64,000 nt of DNA from assembly GCA_003696155.1 (NCBI GenBank), contig RFFP01000022.1, forward strand, positions 118,270-182,269, in the 5' to 3' direction. Each line of letters begins with the position of its first letter. The stretch's first letter is position 1. Below, one piece after another: positions 39,751-48,450 of the stretch. The position numbers were made by a program, and so were the translations under genes. The notes beneath the pieces were generated by a model. It was not told the origin of the DNA and did not search any database. It saw only the letters and a list, made by a program, of their open reading frames with translations. This stretch comes from Acidobacteriota bacterium. GTDB lineage: Bacteria > Aquificota > Aquificia > Aquificales > Aquificaceae.

Positions 39751-40966
39751 GGTGCTTATATTCTTCTTCCTACTGTTCATGTCTGGCTTTTTTAGCTCTT
39801 CTGAGGTGGTGTTCTTCGGCGCCAATAGGTACATTCTTAGGCTTAAAAGCCACCGTAGGATCTACGCATCCCTTCTGAATTTACTCTCCAAGCCTAGGGA
39901 AGTACTCCTTACCATACTTATAGGCAACGAGCTTGTGAACGTTCTTATCTCTTCCTATGGCACCAAGCTCTTTGTTGACCTATTTGGTTCAAAGGGTGTG
40001 GGACTTGCGGTCGTCCTTTCAAGTCTTCTTATCTTTGTCTTTGGGGAAGTTCTTCCCAAGAATGTGGTTCTGCATTTCACTTCAAAGCTTGCGGGTATCT
40101 ACTATTTGCCCTTTCTTTTAGTGCATGGATTACTCTATCCCCTTAGGGTGGTCTTTCTTCTTCCAGTTTCAAGACTTATAGGTATGTTGGATGTGAAGGA
40201 CACAGAAAAAGCCCCATCCGAGCAGTTTTTGGAGCTCTTTGAGATGGGTTTATCCTATGGATACTTTGATAAAACAGACAGGGAGCTCTTAGAGAAAGCT
40301 CTATACTTAGAGGAGGTCACCGTCAAAGAGGTTATGACGCCCAAACCCGATATATTCATGCTAAGTGAGGACGCTATCTTAGAGGACGTGATCCAAAGTA
40401 TAATCCAGAACAAGCATAGTAAAATACCCCTATACTCGGAAAGTCCAGACCACGTGGTGGGTATGATAAACGTAAAGGACCTTGTGCCAATAAGGGATAA
40501 CTTGAAAAAGCCCCTAAAGACCTTCAAGCGTGAGGCTCTCTTTGTGCCTGAGATACTCACCCTCACTGAGCTTTTAAAGAGGATGAGGGCTCATAAGGCT
40601 CAAACTGCCTTGGTTGTGGGAGAGCACGGTGAGCTTTCAGGACTTGTGAGCCTGCATGATATTCTAACCTTTATATTCGGACGGGTTCCAGAGAACTGGG
40701 AAGAGGACATTACCAAGGTGTCAAGGGATACCTTCATGGTGAGCGGATGGGCAGATATAGAAGGGGTGGCCAAAAGGCTGGGTTTTTACCTTCCCGAGGA
40801 TTATGAATACGACACGGTTGGGGGCTTTGTTATGGCAAAGCTTTCTAAGGTGCCGGAAGAGGGTGATGAGTTTGTTTACGATGGTTTTAAGTTTATAGTT
40901 AACAAAATGGAAGGGAACAGGGTTGTTAATGTGTTTATAACATCTCTCCAAGAGGATAGGGTATGA
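39719..40966 (+). CDS. CNNM/CorC-HlyC-type membrane protein with CBS pair
   Basis: A 415-aa protein of the DUF21-CBS-CorC_HlyC architecture. Three to four N-terminal membrane helices (VLIFFFLLFMSGFFSSSEVVFF, LAVVLSSLLIFVFGEVLPKNV) form the CNNM domain. A CBS pair follows (VMTPKPDIFMLSEDA, HSKIPLYSESPDHVVGMINVKDL, TALVVGEHGELSGLVSLHDIL). A C-terminal CorC_HlyC domain contains YDTVGGFVMAKLSKVPEEGDEF. Members are linked to Mg2+/Co2+ efflux. GGAGG before the ATG supports this start despite the overlap with the oppF-like gene. Confidence 0.9.
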   Translation: MDGSSHVIYTEVLIFFFLLFMSGFFSSSEVVFFGANRYILRLKSHRRIYASLLNLLSKPREVLLTILIGNELVNVLISSYGTKLFVDLFGSKGVGLAVVLSSLLIFVFGEVLPKNVVLHFTSKLAGIYYLPFLLVHGLLYPLRVVFLLPVSRLIGMLDVKDTEKAPSEQFLELFEMGLSYGYFDKTDRELLEKALYLEEVTVKEVMTPKPDIFMLSEDAILEDVIQSIIQNKHSKIPLYSESPDHVVGMINVKDLVPIRDNLKKPLKTFKREALFVPEILTLTELLKRMRAHKAQTALVVGEHGELSGLVSLHDILTFIFGRVPENWEEDITKVSRDTFMVSGWADIEGVAKRLGFYLPEDYEYDTVGGFVMAKLSKVPEEGDEFVYDGFKFIVNKMEGNRVVNVFITSLQEDRV

Positions 40967-42093
40967 AGGAGCATAAGCTTCAAGTTTCAGTAAAACCTAA
41001 ATTGAACCTTTTGCTAAGATTGGGCAACCTTCCTCAGCTCCTCATGGAAAACGCAGAAGAGCTCTTACAGGAACTTGAGAAGGAGCAGAGGGAAAACCCT
41101 AATCTCTTTATAACTCTAAGGGTAAGACCTAGGTGGTTCTATAGAGAAGACTCCAAACCCCTAGAGCCTATAGGTACCTCAAGTGAGATAAGAAAGGTAG
41201 AGGAGCAATTGAGGTATGAGTTTGACGATGAAGACCTTGATATAGCTATGGAAATAGTTTCCAACCTTGACCACAGGGGTTTTTTTAGGGGGGATGTTCA
41301 AAAGATAGCCAAGCATTACGGCGTAAGCCCCGAATACGTGGAGGACATAAGGGATTTCATAGTTAGGGAGATAGAGCCCTTGGGAGTGGCTTCCAAAAAC
41401 TTGGAGGAGTTTATAAACGTCCAACTTGAGGAAATCTATCCGGAGGAGAAAGCCCTGCATCAGGAGGTTATAAGGCTTTTGAAAGGTGAGAGCAAGGACA
41501 GCAGGGCTAAGGAACTGCTTTCAAGGTTGAAGCTAAGTCCCTTTGAAGGGGAGGGTGCAGCCCCTAAGGGTGGTTCTGTGGACATGGTCTTTGAACATGA
41601 CGGAAGGGAGTGGTACATATTTCTTATAGATGACTTTATAGAGGTTGGCCTGTCGGAGAAGGTGATGGGTGAAGAGGGAACAAGGTTAAAGAATCTCATC
41701 TTTTTTCTGGAACTTAGAAAGAAGCTACTGCGTACAATAGGTGAGCTTGTGGTGGAAAGACAGGGAGGCTTTATGTTGGGGAAGGATACACTCAAGCCCC
41801 TCACTCTAAGCGAGGTTGCAAGAAGCGTGGAAGTTAGCCTATCTACGGTCAGTAGGTTGGTAAGCAGGAAGTACGTAAAGACACCCATAGGTGTGTTCCC
41901 CCTTAGACACTTTTTCTTGAGAGAGAGTAAGCAGGGCATGAGTAAGGAAGATATTCTCCGCATCATAAAAGAAGTTCTGAGCTCGGAAGGTAGGGGTAGG
42001 TCCGACAGGGAGATATCGACCATACTCAGAGAAAAGGGCATTAGCATAGCCAGAAGAACAGTAGCCAAGTACAGGAAGATGCTGGAGGAGTAA
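40963..42093 (+). CDS. rpoN: RNA polymerase sigma-54 factor
   Basis: A 376-aa sigma-54. The N-terminal region I is recognisable (PQLLMENAEELLQELEKEQRENP). A central core-binding domain follows, with GFFRGDVQKIAKHYGV. The DNA-binding part has LSEVARSVEVSLSTVSRLVSRKYVKTPIGVFPLRHFF, in pieces, and the RpoN box appears as ARRTVAKYRK at the C-terminus. The protein is short against the ~470 aa of enterobacteria, mainly through lack of an acidic region II. The ATG overlaps the stop of the CorC-like gene. Together with the NtrC-type activator at 2282 it shows an active sigma-54 system. Confidence 0.95.
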   Translation: MKEHKLQVSVKPKLNLLLRLGNLPQLLMENAEELLQELEKEQRENPNLFITLRVRPRWFYREDSKPLEPIGTSSEIRKVEEQLRYEFDDEDLDIAMEIVSNLDHRGFFRGDVQKIAKHYGVSPEYVEDIRDFIVREIEPLGVASKNLEEFINVQLEEIYPEEKALHQEVIRLLKGESKDSRAKELLSRLKLSPFEGEGAAPKGGSVDMVFEHDGREWYIFLIDDFIEVGLSEKVMGEEGTRLKNLIFFLELRKKLLRTIGELVVERQGGFMLGKDTLKPLTLSEVARSVEVSLSTVSRLVSRKYVKTPIGVFPLRHFFLRESKQGMSKEDILRIIKEVLSSEGRGRSDREISTILREKGISIARRTVAKYRKMLEE

Positions 42094-42095
42094 TA

Positions 42096-43163
42096 ATGCA
42101 GAGGATAGAGAAAGTTAAAGAAATCCTTAAAGAGAGGGGGATTGATGCCTTTCTATTCAGCTCGCAGGCAAACGTGTTTTATCTTTCAGGCTTTAGGTCA
42201 AGCCATGCTTATGTCATAGTCACTCAGAGTTCGCACCATCTTCTAACCGATGGCAGGTACTTTGAAAAGGCGAAGGCGGATCTTCCAGGGTGGGATGTGA
42301 GCCTTATAAAGGGAAACACCTTGAAAGCTATAAAGGGTTTTATAAAAAGGCTAGGGGTAAAAAGGGTGGGCTATGAAGAGGACAGGGTAAGCTGTGAGTT
42401 TAGGAAAAGGCTTAGAACTGAGGGTATCAATTGGCTCGGTGTGGGAGGGGTGTTGAAGCATATAAGAGCCAAAAAGGACGGGGGGGAGCTAGAAAGGATA
42501 AGAGAGGGTGTTCATAGGAGCGATAAGGTCTACATGAGGCTACTTGAGCACATAAGGGAAGGGATGAAGGAAAGGGATTTAAGGGCCTTTATCCTTCAGG
42601 AGTTTTTTAAAGAGGGTGCTCAGGGTGAGAGCTTTCCAGCCATAGTGGCCTGGGGTGAAAACTCCGCCATACCTCACTGGGAGACTTCAGAAAGGGAAAT
42701 AAGATGGGGCAGGCCATTGCTTGTAGATATGGGCATGGTTTGGAAGGGTTACTGCACCGATTTTACAAGGACCGTCTTCCTTGGCAAGGCAGATGGAGAG
42801 TTTAAGAAGGTATATCAGGTTGTAAGGGATGCTCATCTCTTTGCCCTTGAAAAGGTCAAGGTGGGCAATACCTTAGGGGAGGTGGACAGAACAGCAAGGG
42901 AATACATAACAAAGAAGAGGATGGGAAAGTTTTTTAACCACTCCACGGGACATGGTGTGGGTATAGAGATACATGAATTCCCAAGGGTTTATTACAAGGG
43001 TCCAGACAAGGATGTTATCATAGAGGAAGGTATGGTTTTTACCATAGAGCCGGGCATATACCTACCTGGGAAGTTTGGAGTAAGGCTTGAAAACATGGTG
43101 GTAGTAAGGGGTGGCGTGGGCGAGCCCCTCTCGGGTATATCTCTTGACCTTGTGGAGGTTTGA
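42096..43163 (+). CDS. M24 metallopeptidase (Xaa-Pro aminopeptidase/dipeptidase)
   Basis: A 355-aa cytoplasmic peptidase. The N-terminal creatinase-like domain (about 1-125) includes ANVFYLSGFRSSHAYVIVT. The pita-bread catalytic domain has PAIVAWGENSAIPHW, VDMGMVWKGYCTDFTRTVFLG (metal Asp pair), HSTGHGVGIEIHEFP and GMVFTIEPGIYLPGKFGVRLENMV, which supply the metal-binding His and Glu residues. PepP/PepQ-type. It follows rpoN after three bases. The exact specificity is not readable. Confidence 0.93.
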   Translation: MQRIEKVKEILKERGIDAFLFSSQANVFYLSGFRSSHAYVIVTQSSHHLLTDGRYFEKAKADLPGWDVSLIKGNTLKAIKGFIKRLGVKRVGYEEDRVSCEFRKRLRTEGINWLGVGGVLKHIRAKKDGGELERIREGVHRSDKVYMRLLEHIREGMKERDLRAFILQEFFKEGAQGESFPAIVAWGENSAIPHWETSEREIRWGRPLLVDMGMVWKGYCTDFTRTVFLGKADGEFKKVYQVVRDAHLFALEKVKVGNTLGEVDRTAREYITKKRMGKFFNHSTGHGVGIEIHEFPRVYYKGPDKDVIIEEGMVFTIEPGIYLPGKFGVRLENMVVVRGGVGEPLSGISLDLVEV

Positions 43164-43182
43164 GTGTATAATACAACACTTA

Positions 43183-43259
<77 letters not shown>

Positions 43260-43261
43260 CA

Positions 43262-43891
43262 CTATACAACCTTCAGGGGTAAGTCCTTAACTCTTCTGTA
43301 TCCACCTTCCTTTATAAGCTTAAGAAGAGCCAGAGCTGTCATGTAGGCGTCCTCTAAGGCGTTGTGATACAGCGATGTGGGAAGTTCAAGCCTTTTAAGA
43401 AGACCATCTAAGCTTTCAACCCACTCTCCTGGCTCAAGCATATCTAAAAGGTCCAAGCTTAGGGGATAAAACCTTCCACTACACTCTTTTTCAACCAGCT
43501 TCCTTACCATAAACACGTCAATATGGACAAAGTATCCGCAAATTATGCAGTTCCTAGCGTACTCTATGAACTGTTCACAGGCTTTCTTTCTATTCGCTGC
43601 AGACCGGAGTTCATCGGGTGATATGCCATGCACCTTGATAGAGTCCCCGTAATCTTTCGTGGGCTTTAGCAGAGTGTAGAAGCTATTACTCAGGTTTATT
43701 CTCATACTCTCTATCTTTACACCGCCTATGGCTATGGGTTCGTCCCTTTTGAGGTCAAGGCCGGTGGTTTCTGTGTCAAAGACCATAAGGCAGGCTTCCT
43801 CTATAGGTTTTTCTTTGTCTATCTCCCAGTTGAACCTGCTCCAGCTTTCAGGAGAGAGCTTCTTGTGGATTAATCTCTTTAGAAACATCAT
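43262..43891 (-). CDS. DnaQ-like 3'-5' exonuclease of the acetate cluster
   Basis: A 209-aa DEDDh exonuclease. Motif Exo I is MVFDTETTGLDLKRDEPIAIG; the conserved KVHGISPDEL and Exo III HNALEDAYMTALALLKL follow. It resembles the epsilon-subunit family but is not the replicative DnaQ by context: it overlaps the stop of the cNMP/CBS/DUF294 protein by four bases. This pair accompanies acetate symporter/acs genes in many bacteria. The link between a nuclease and acetate control is unexplained. Confidence 0.9.
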   Translation of the reverse strand: MMFLKRLIHKKLSPESWSRFNWEIDKEKPIEEACLMVFDTETTGLDLKRDEPIAIGGVKIESMRINLSNSFYTLLKPTKDYGDSIKVHGISPDELRSAANRKKACEQFIEYARNCIICGYFVHIDVFMVRKLVEKECSGRFYPLSLDLLDMLEPGEWVESLDGLLKRLELPTSLYHNALEDAYMTALALLKLIKEGGYRRVKDLPLKVV

Positions 43892-45735
43892 CCAAATACA
43901 TGCAAGCTGTAGCGTTCGTAGAGCATATCTTGAAACTCCCTTATAAGCCTGAATACGTCCTTAAGCATACCCTTCTCTGCCTTTGAGAGGTTGTTAGGGT
44001 TTACGTAATTGTCCGCTTCCTTTCCATCCCTTATCTTTTCCGCCTGCACCCTAAGTCTCAGACCCATAAGAAATCTGTAAGCTTCTGAAAGGTCCTTTCC
44101 GTACTCCTTTGAGAAGACTCCTAACTTTTGGAGCTCCTCTATCCTCTTAAAGGTGCTCCTCTCACCAATACCATGTTCCAAGGACAGAGCTCTAACCCCC
44201 TGAGTCAGCGGAAATATGCCGCCCTTCTTTATGTCCAGCTCACCCCTGTGCTCACCACTCCGCTCTACCACAAAGTCTTTAAAGAAGCCAAGAGGTGGCT
44301 TGAATCTGACCGCATCCAAAGCCAAGAAGGGGAAAAACCCGGGGTTTTCCTTAAGTCTTTGAAGTATATGGTACCAAAGCCTATCAACGAGCGTCTGGTC
44401 ACCAAAGACGTTTCTAAAATCAAAGAAGATGGCCACGTTTAACATGTTCTCCGGCTGAGGTTTTTCAATCCAACTTTTTATGGCCATCTCCCACTCGTGC
44501 GAAGACCTCCTCCAAAAGGGGTTTGATACCATAACCTTTCCTGGACAGGGCGGGAAGCCTATTTCTAAGAGGACGTCTATGTAAACCTCTGAGAACCTCT
44601 GAAAGTACTCCTTCGGGTTAAAATCCAGCATGGGATAGTCTTCGTAGATAAGGGCATTATCCTGGTCCGTCTTCAGGCTCTGTTCCCTTCTTCCCTCGCT
44701 ACCCAAAACCATTATACTAAAAGGAACAAGAGGCTCCTCTCCTAACCTACTCATGGCTAGGTAAACTGCCCTCTTCATAAAACGGTCGTTTAGCTCCGAT
44801 ATGTAGGCGGAAAGCCTCTCTGGATCTGTGCCTTGCAGAACTAAATCTATTGTCTGTCCTCTTACTAAGTTGTATATGTACCTTAGATCCTCTACCGTTC
44901 TAGCCTTGTCTATCTCCTTTATGAGCACCACCGCATTTTTGCTTTCGTAAGCTATTATGTCCCTGTCTTCGAGGATGCCCACGGGTGTACCACCTTTGGT
45001 AACTAAAAGCTTTCTTATGCCATGCTTTGCCATAAGGAGTATGGCATCGTAAAGCTGGGAGGAGCTCTCTATGGATACTAGGGGATAGCTTGCCACCTCC
45101 TCAAGCCTAACCTCCAATGGGTTCAGACCCTTGGCTATGACTTTTTTGAGAACATCCCTTTCGGTGACTATACCCAGTCCATCCTTCAATCTTACAAGAA
45201 TAAAGGTGCTGTCCTTGGATACCATCTCCTTTACCGCCTTATCTACGCTCTCTGACCAATCTAGAACTATAAGAGGTCTTAGGTTTATGTCCTCAAGGAC
45301 AAGGCTGGTATACTGTTCATGGGTTTTTGTTCTCTTTGCTTCTTGGAGCCTTCTTGCAAGCTTCCTCACGTAGAACTCTCTAAAGGGCTCACTTTTAGAA
45401 AGGAGCTGATTAAAAAGTTTCTTGTTCAGCAAAAATAGGACGCTATCCTCTACCGTCTTTGCAGTTGAGGTAGGAGGCTCTGATGTCATAAGGGAGACAA
45501 AGCCAAAGCTCTCGCCCTCATGTAAGTATTCCAGCACCTCACCCCCCTTCTCAAGGACAACACCACCCTTTCTGAGTATGTAGAGAAAATCCAGAGGTTT
45601 AGAACCATGTTCAAATATCACCTCACCCTTTTTACGGTAATCCACCAAAAGGCTGTAAGCTAAGTTTTTTATATCTTTGCTATCAAGATACTTAAAGGGC
45701 TCTATCTCCGAAAGGAAACGCTCCGCATCAAGCAT
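43888..45735 (-). CDS. Signal-transduction protein: cNMP-binding, two CBS, DUF294 nucleotidyltransferase
   Basis: A 615-aa protein. A cyclic-nucleotide-binding-like domain (about 20-110) is followed by a CBS pair (about 150-270; TFILVRLKDGLGIVTERDVL, HGIRKLLVTKGGTPVGILEDRDI). Next comes a GlnD-like nucleotidyltransferase domain, FSIMVLGSEGRREQSLKTDQDNALIYED, with the GS..GRxE..xxTDxD metal motif, and a C-terminal DUF294 domain. It probably senses a nucleotide and modifies a partner, perhaps the symporter or Acs. Its stop overlaps the exonuclease start; its ATG abuts the YggT-like gene. Confidence 0.92.
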   Translation of the reverse strand: MLDAERFLSEIEPFKYLDSKDIKNLAYSLLVDYRKKGEVIFEHGSKPLDFLYILRKGGVVLEKGGEVLEYLHEGESFGFVSLMTSEPPTSTAKTVEDSVLFLLNKKLFNQLLSKSEPFREFYVRKLARRLQEAKRTKTHEQYTSLVLEDINLRPLIVLDWSESVDKAVKEMVSKDSTFILVRLKDGLGIVTERDVLKKVIAKGLNPLEVRLEEVASYPLVSIESSSQLYDAILLMAKHGIRKLLVTKGGTPVGILEDRDIIAYESKNAVVLIKEIDKARTVEDLRYIYNLVRGQTIDLVLQGTDPERLSAYISELNDRFMKRAVYLAMSRLGEEPLVPFSIMVLGSEGRREQSLKTDQDNALIYEDYPMLDFNPKEYFQRFSEVYIDVLLEIGFPPCPGKVMVSNPFWRRSSHEWEMAIKSWIEKPQPENMLNVAIFFDFRNVFGDQTLVDRLWYHILQRLKENPGFFPFLALDAVRFKPPLGFFKDFVVERSGEHRGELDIKKGGIFPLTQGVRALSLEHGIGERSTFKRIEELQKLGVFSKEYGKDLSEAYRFLMGLRLRVQAEKIRDGKEADNYVNPNNLSKAEKGMLKDVFRLIREFQDMLYERYSLHVFG

Positions 45736-45965
45736 CAGAGGTGTTTTACTACCAGATACCTGACTAGCATAAGGCTCAGCACTAGGGCAAGGGTATGACA
45801 GCAGGGCAGGAGCCTCCTGTAAAGTCTGTATGCCGGTTCAGTGGGCAGATAGAGCATGTTGTAAAAGAAGTTTCTCCTATCTGTTGTAAAAAAAGATAAG
45901 GCGGCCCGCCCAAGGACGAGCCACATGTAAAAGGCAAGGCTGTAGTTAAGAAGGTCTTTTATCAC
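45735..45965 (-). CDS. Small two-helix membrane protein, YggT-like
   Basis: A 76-aa protein with an N-terminal helix (LLNYSLAFYMWLVLGRAAL), a loop with PTEPAYRLYRRLLP and a second helix (LALVLSLMLVRYLVV). The Pro-x-Tyr-Arg-Leu-Tyr-Arg-Arg-Leu-Leu-Pro pattern recalls YggT-family proteins, but similarity is short. It sits between the symporter and the DUF294 regulator with end-to-end overlaps, so it belongs to the acetate operon. Confidence 0.65.
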   Translation of the reverse strand: MIKDLLNYSLAFYMWLVLGRAALSFFTTDRRNFFYNMLYLPTEPAYRLYRRLLPCCHTLALVLSLMLVRYLVVKHL

Positions 45966-47962
45966 TCTTCTGCACCCGCCTTTACCGCACCCTTTGGATA
46001 GCGTATGTGGTCCACGAACTCCTGAAGCTGTTGAGGTGGTGGGGGCGTCAGCCTGGAGATTATGAGAGCTACGAGGAAGTTTATGGGCATGCCGAATATG
46101 CCCGAGGCTATGGGCTTTATTCCAAAGATCTCAAAACCGTAGAACCTGCTGGCAATCAGGTAGGCTATGGTAACTCCAAGACCAACTAATATACCGGCTA
46201 CGGCACCGTACTTGTTCATCCTCTTGTCCCACACACCGAGCACCAGAGCAGGGAATAGGGAAGCTCCCGCAAGGGAGAAGGCCCAGGCAACGAGCTCCAC
46301 TATTATGGCAAGCCTAAAGCTCGCCACGTAAGCACCTAAAAGAGCTACCACAAGGAGTAGAGCCTTCCCAATCTTAACCCTGGTAGAAGGTGATAGATTG
46401 GGGTTTATTATCTTGTAGTAAAGGTCGTGGGATATGGCGTTGGATATGGTTATGAGAAGACCGTCGGCGGTGGAAAGGGCTGCTGCAAGACCACCGGCGG
46501 CGACAAAGCCCGCTATCACGTAGGGCAGACCCGCTATCTCTGGTGTGGCAAGTACTATCATGTCTGGATGTATGGAAATCTCCGCAAACTGCACAACACC
46601 ATCACCGTTTAGGTCTTTTATGGTTATTAGATTGACTTTTGCCCACTTTTGAACCCAATCGGGGAGTTCTGAAAAAGCCTTACCCACCAAGTTTAGCATC
46701 TCATACCTTCCAAAGGCTGCATAAGCTGGCGCGGTTATGTATAGGAGGAGAATGAAGAAAAGCGCCCAACCTGCGGAGGTTCTGGCTTCCCTGACAGTGG
46801 GTGTGGTGTAGAACCTCATGATGACGTGGGGAAGACCCGCTGTACCGAGCATGAGCATAAGGGTAAGTGCCAAAAAGTTTGCCATGCCCTTGACATCTGT
46901 GGGTGGTGTAGTATAGGATTTAGGCGGTTTGGAAGCCTCTTGGGCTTTTTTCATAGCCTCTGTCCACTTGGACTTTGCCTCTTCTGGGCTCTTTGGATAC
47001 TCCTTGAGCTGTTTTTCTATCTCAGCCCTCTTGGGGTCGTCCGCTGGAAGCGAAGCGAGCTGATCCTCAAGCTTTCTCCTTCCCTCCTCCCAAGTTGCTG
47101 GAAGACCTGAAATCTTTGCCTTTAGATCCTCCGCTTTCTTTTTGTGTACTTCCCTAACTTCTTGTTCTTTGGGGTCATCCTTTAGCTGTGCAAACCTTTG
47201 ATCTATACCCTGAAGGGCAAAACCGTATGATATCTGAGATATGGGGTTGCCTGTGTACTTAAAAGATAACACTGTAACAGGTATTAGGTAGGCTATTATC
47301 AACACTATGTATTGAGCAACCTGGGTCCAGGTGACCGCCCTCATACCCCCAAGGAAGGAGCATACAAGGATTCCCACAAGACCAACAAAAACACCCACCT
47401 CAAAGGGAAGACCCAGAAGTCTGCTGGCAATTATACCCACACCAGTAACCTGAGCCACAAGATAGGTAAAGGAGACCAAAAGGGTCGCTATTATCCCCAC
47501 GAACCTTGGTATCTTACCACCGTAGCGAGCATCTAGAAAGTCCGGTATGGTGTAGGCTCCAAACTTCCTAAGGTAGGGTGCAATAAGCACACCGAGAAGC
47601 ACATAACCACCGGTCCATCCCATTATAAAGGCAAGACCGTTGTATCCTTGTAGGGCAAGGGTTCCAGCCATACCTATGAAGGAAGCTGCGGACATCCAGT
47701 CAGCCGCAGTTGCCATACCGTTGAAGACCGAGGGCACACGTCTCCCTGCCACGTAATACTCAGCCACCTTGCCCGTTCTTGAGATCACACCTATGGCCGC
47801 ATATACCGCTATAGTACCAAAGAGGAACACGTAGCCTATAAAGGTGGGCGATAGGTTAAAGAGCTTTTCACCTATATATAACAGTATGAGAAGAGCAATG
47901 AGTCCACCAGTGTAGATGGCATAGACCTTTTTCAGTCTTTCCACAAAGCTCTGATCTACCAT
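45962..47962 (-). CDS. Sodium:solute symporter, acetate-type (VC_2705 subfamily)
   Basis: A 666-aa SSS transporter with about 13 helices. ISRTGKVAEYYVAGRRVPSVFNGMATAADWMSAASFIGMAG (in pieces) and the late YVIAGFVAAGGLAAALSTADGLLITISNAISHDLYY are characteristic. A hydrophilic insert of about 100 residues (roughly 245-345), full of Lys, Glu, Asp and Pro, interrupts the membrane core and looks like a coiled coil, as in the VC_2705 subfamily. Partner DUF4212 is immediately upstream, and acs is divergent. It likely takes up acetate or another short carboxylate. Confidence 0.9.
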   Translation of the reverse strand: MVDQSFVERLKKVYAIYTGGLIALLILLYIGEKLFNLSPTFIGYVFLFGTIAVYAAIGVISRTGKVAEYYVAGRRVPSVFNGMATAADWMSAASFIGMAGTLALQGYNGLAFIMGWTGGYVLLGVLIAPYLRKFGAYTIPDFLDARYGGKIPRFVGIIATLLVSFTYLVAQVTGVGIIASRLLGLPFEVGVFVGLVGILVCSFLGGMRAVTWTQVAQYIVLIIAYLIPVTVLSFKYTGNPISQISYGFALQGIDQRFAQLKDDPKEQEVREVHKKKAEDLKAKISGLPATWEEGRRKLEDQLASLPADDPKRAEIEKQLKEYPKSPEEAKSKWTEAMKKAQEASKPPKSYTTPPTDVKGMANFLALTLMLMLGTAGLPHVIMRFYTTPTVREARTSAGWALFFILLLYITAPAYAAFGRYEMLNLVGKAFSELPDWVQKWAKVNLITIKDLNGDGVVQFAEISIHPDMIVLATPEIAGLPYVIAGFVAAGGLAAALSTADGLLITISNAISHDLYYKIINPNLSPSTRVKIGKALLLVVALLGAYVASFRLAIIVELVAWAFSLAGASLFPALVLGVWDKRMNKYGAVAGILVGLGVTIAYLIASRFYGFEIFGIKPIASGIFGMPINFLVALIISRLTPPPPQQLQEFVDHIRYPKGAVKAGAEE

Positions 47963-47963
47963 G

Positions 47964-48221
47964 TTACTCCTCCTCTACTCCGTACTTTTTGTCTATCTTA
48001 TCCATGCTTTTTGCATAGAAAACTATAAGAAGAAGGAACACTACTAGGGCACCTTGAGAGCCCATGTAGTAGCCAAGAGGGAAGCCAAATATGACTATCT
48101 TGTTGAGCAACCCCGATATAAGGACCGCGCCGTAGGATACAAGAGCCCACACCAGGAGAACCACTACCATAAGGTTTCGGTTCTCCCTCCAGTAGCTTTC
48201 CAGCTGCTCCTTTGACAGCAT
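47964..48221 (-). CDS. DUF4212 small subunit of sodium:solute symporter
   Basis: An 85-aa membrane protein with two helices (LMVVVLLVWALVSYGAVLISGLLN and VVFLLLIVFYAKSMDKID) and the DUF4212 features YWRENRNLMV near the N-terminus, FGFPLGYYMGSQGALVVF in the middle and a charged tail DKKYGVEEE. This family is the small partner of VC_2705-type symporters. Its stop is one base before the symporter ATG. A GGAGG lies before the ATG. Confidence 0.92.
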   Translation of the reverse strand: MLSKEQLESYWRENRNLMVVVLLVWALVSYGAVLISGLLNKIVIFGFPLGYYMGSQGALVVFLLLIVFYAKSMDKIDKKYGVEEE

Positions 48222-48392
48222 GGTTTACCTCCTATGGAAATTTTTAGACTTATTTTACAGGTTTTTCGTCCAGTGTCAAGAATATACGCTGTTTAGCATA
48301 TGTTTAAATCGGAAATTTAATCAAAAAGGTATGCTATTAATCATAGGTTTTTTTATTATTTAAAAGTGAAAACCACCAAGCTTAATGGAACA

Positions 48393-48421
48393 TTGCATAA
48401 AATTCCTTGCGGAGATATACT
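48393..48421 (+). promoter_or_regulatory. Sigma-70-type promoter of acs
   Basis: TTGCAT (48393-48398) and TATACT (48416-48421) are spaced by exactly 17 bases, 29 bases before the acs ATG; a strong ribosome site AAGGAGG follows. The 229-base divergent region between DUF4212 and acs is otherwise AT-rich. I looked for a sigma-54 (-24/-12) element with the right spacing and did not find one. Confidence 0.5.
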
Positions 48422-48450
48422 TTTCAAATAACCCATCAAGGAGGTAAAGT

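Noticed and set aside
41460..42068. Long minus-strand frame opposite rpoN
   Set aside because: It is antisense to a recognisable sigma-54 gene and reads as low-complexity Ser/Leu, typical of a shadow frame.
48365..48421. Sigma-54 promoter for acs (TGGAAC...TTGC)
   Set aside because: The GG and GC pairs are separated by too few bases for a -24/-12 element; a 17-bp-spaced -35/-10 pair fits better.
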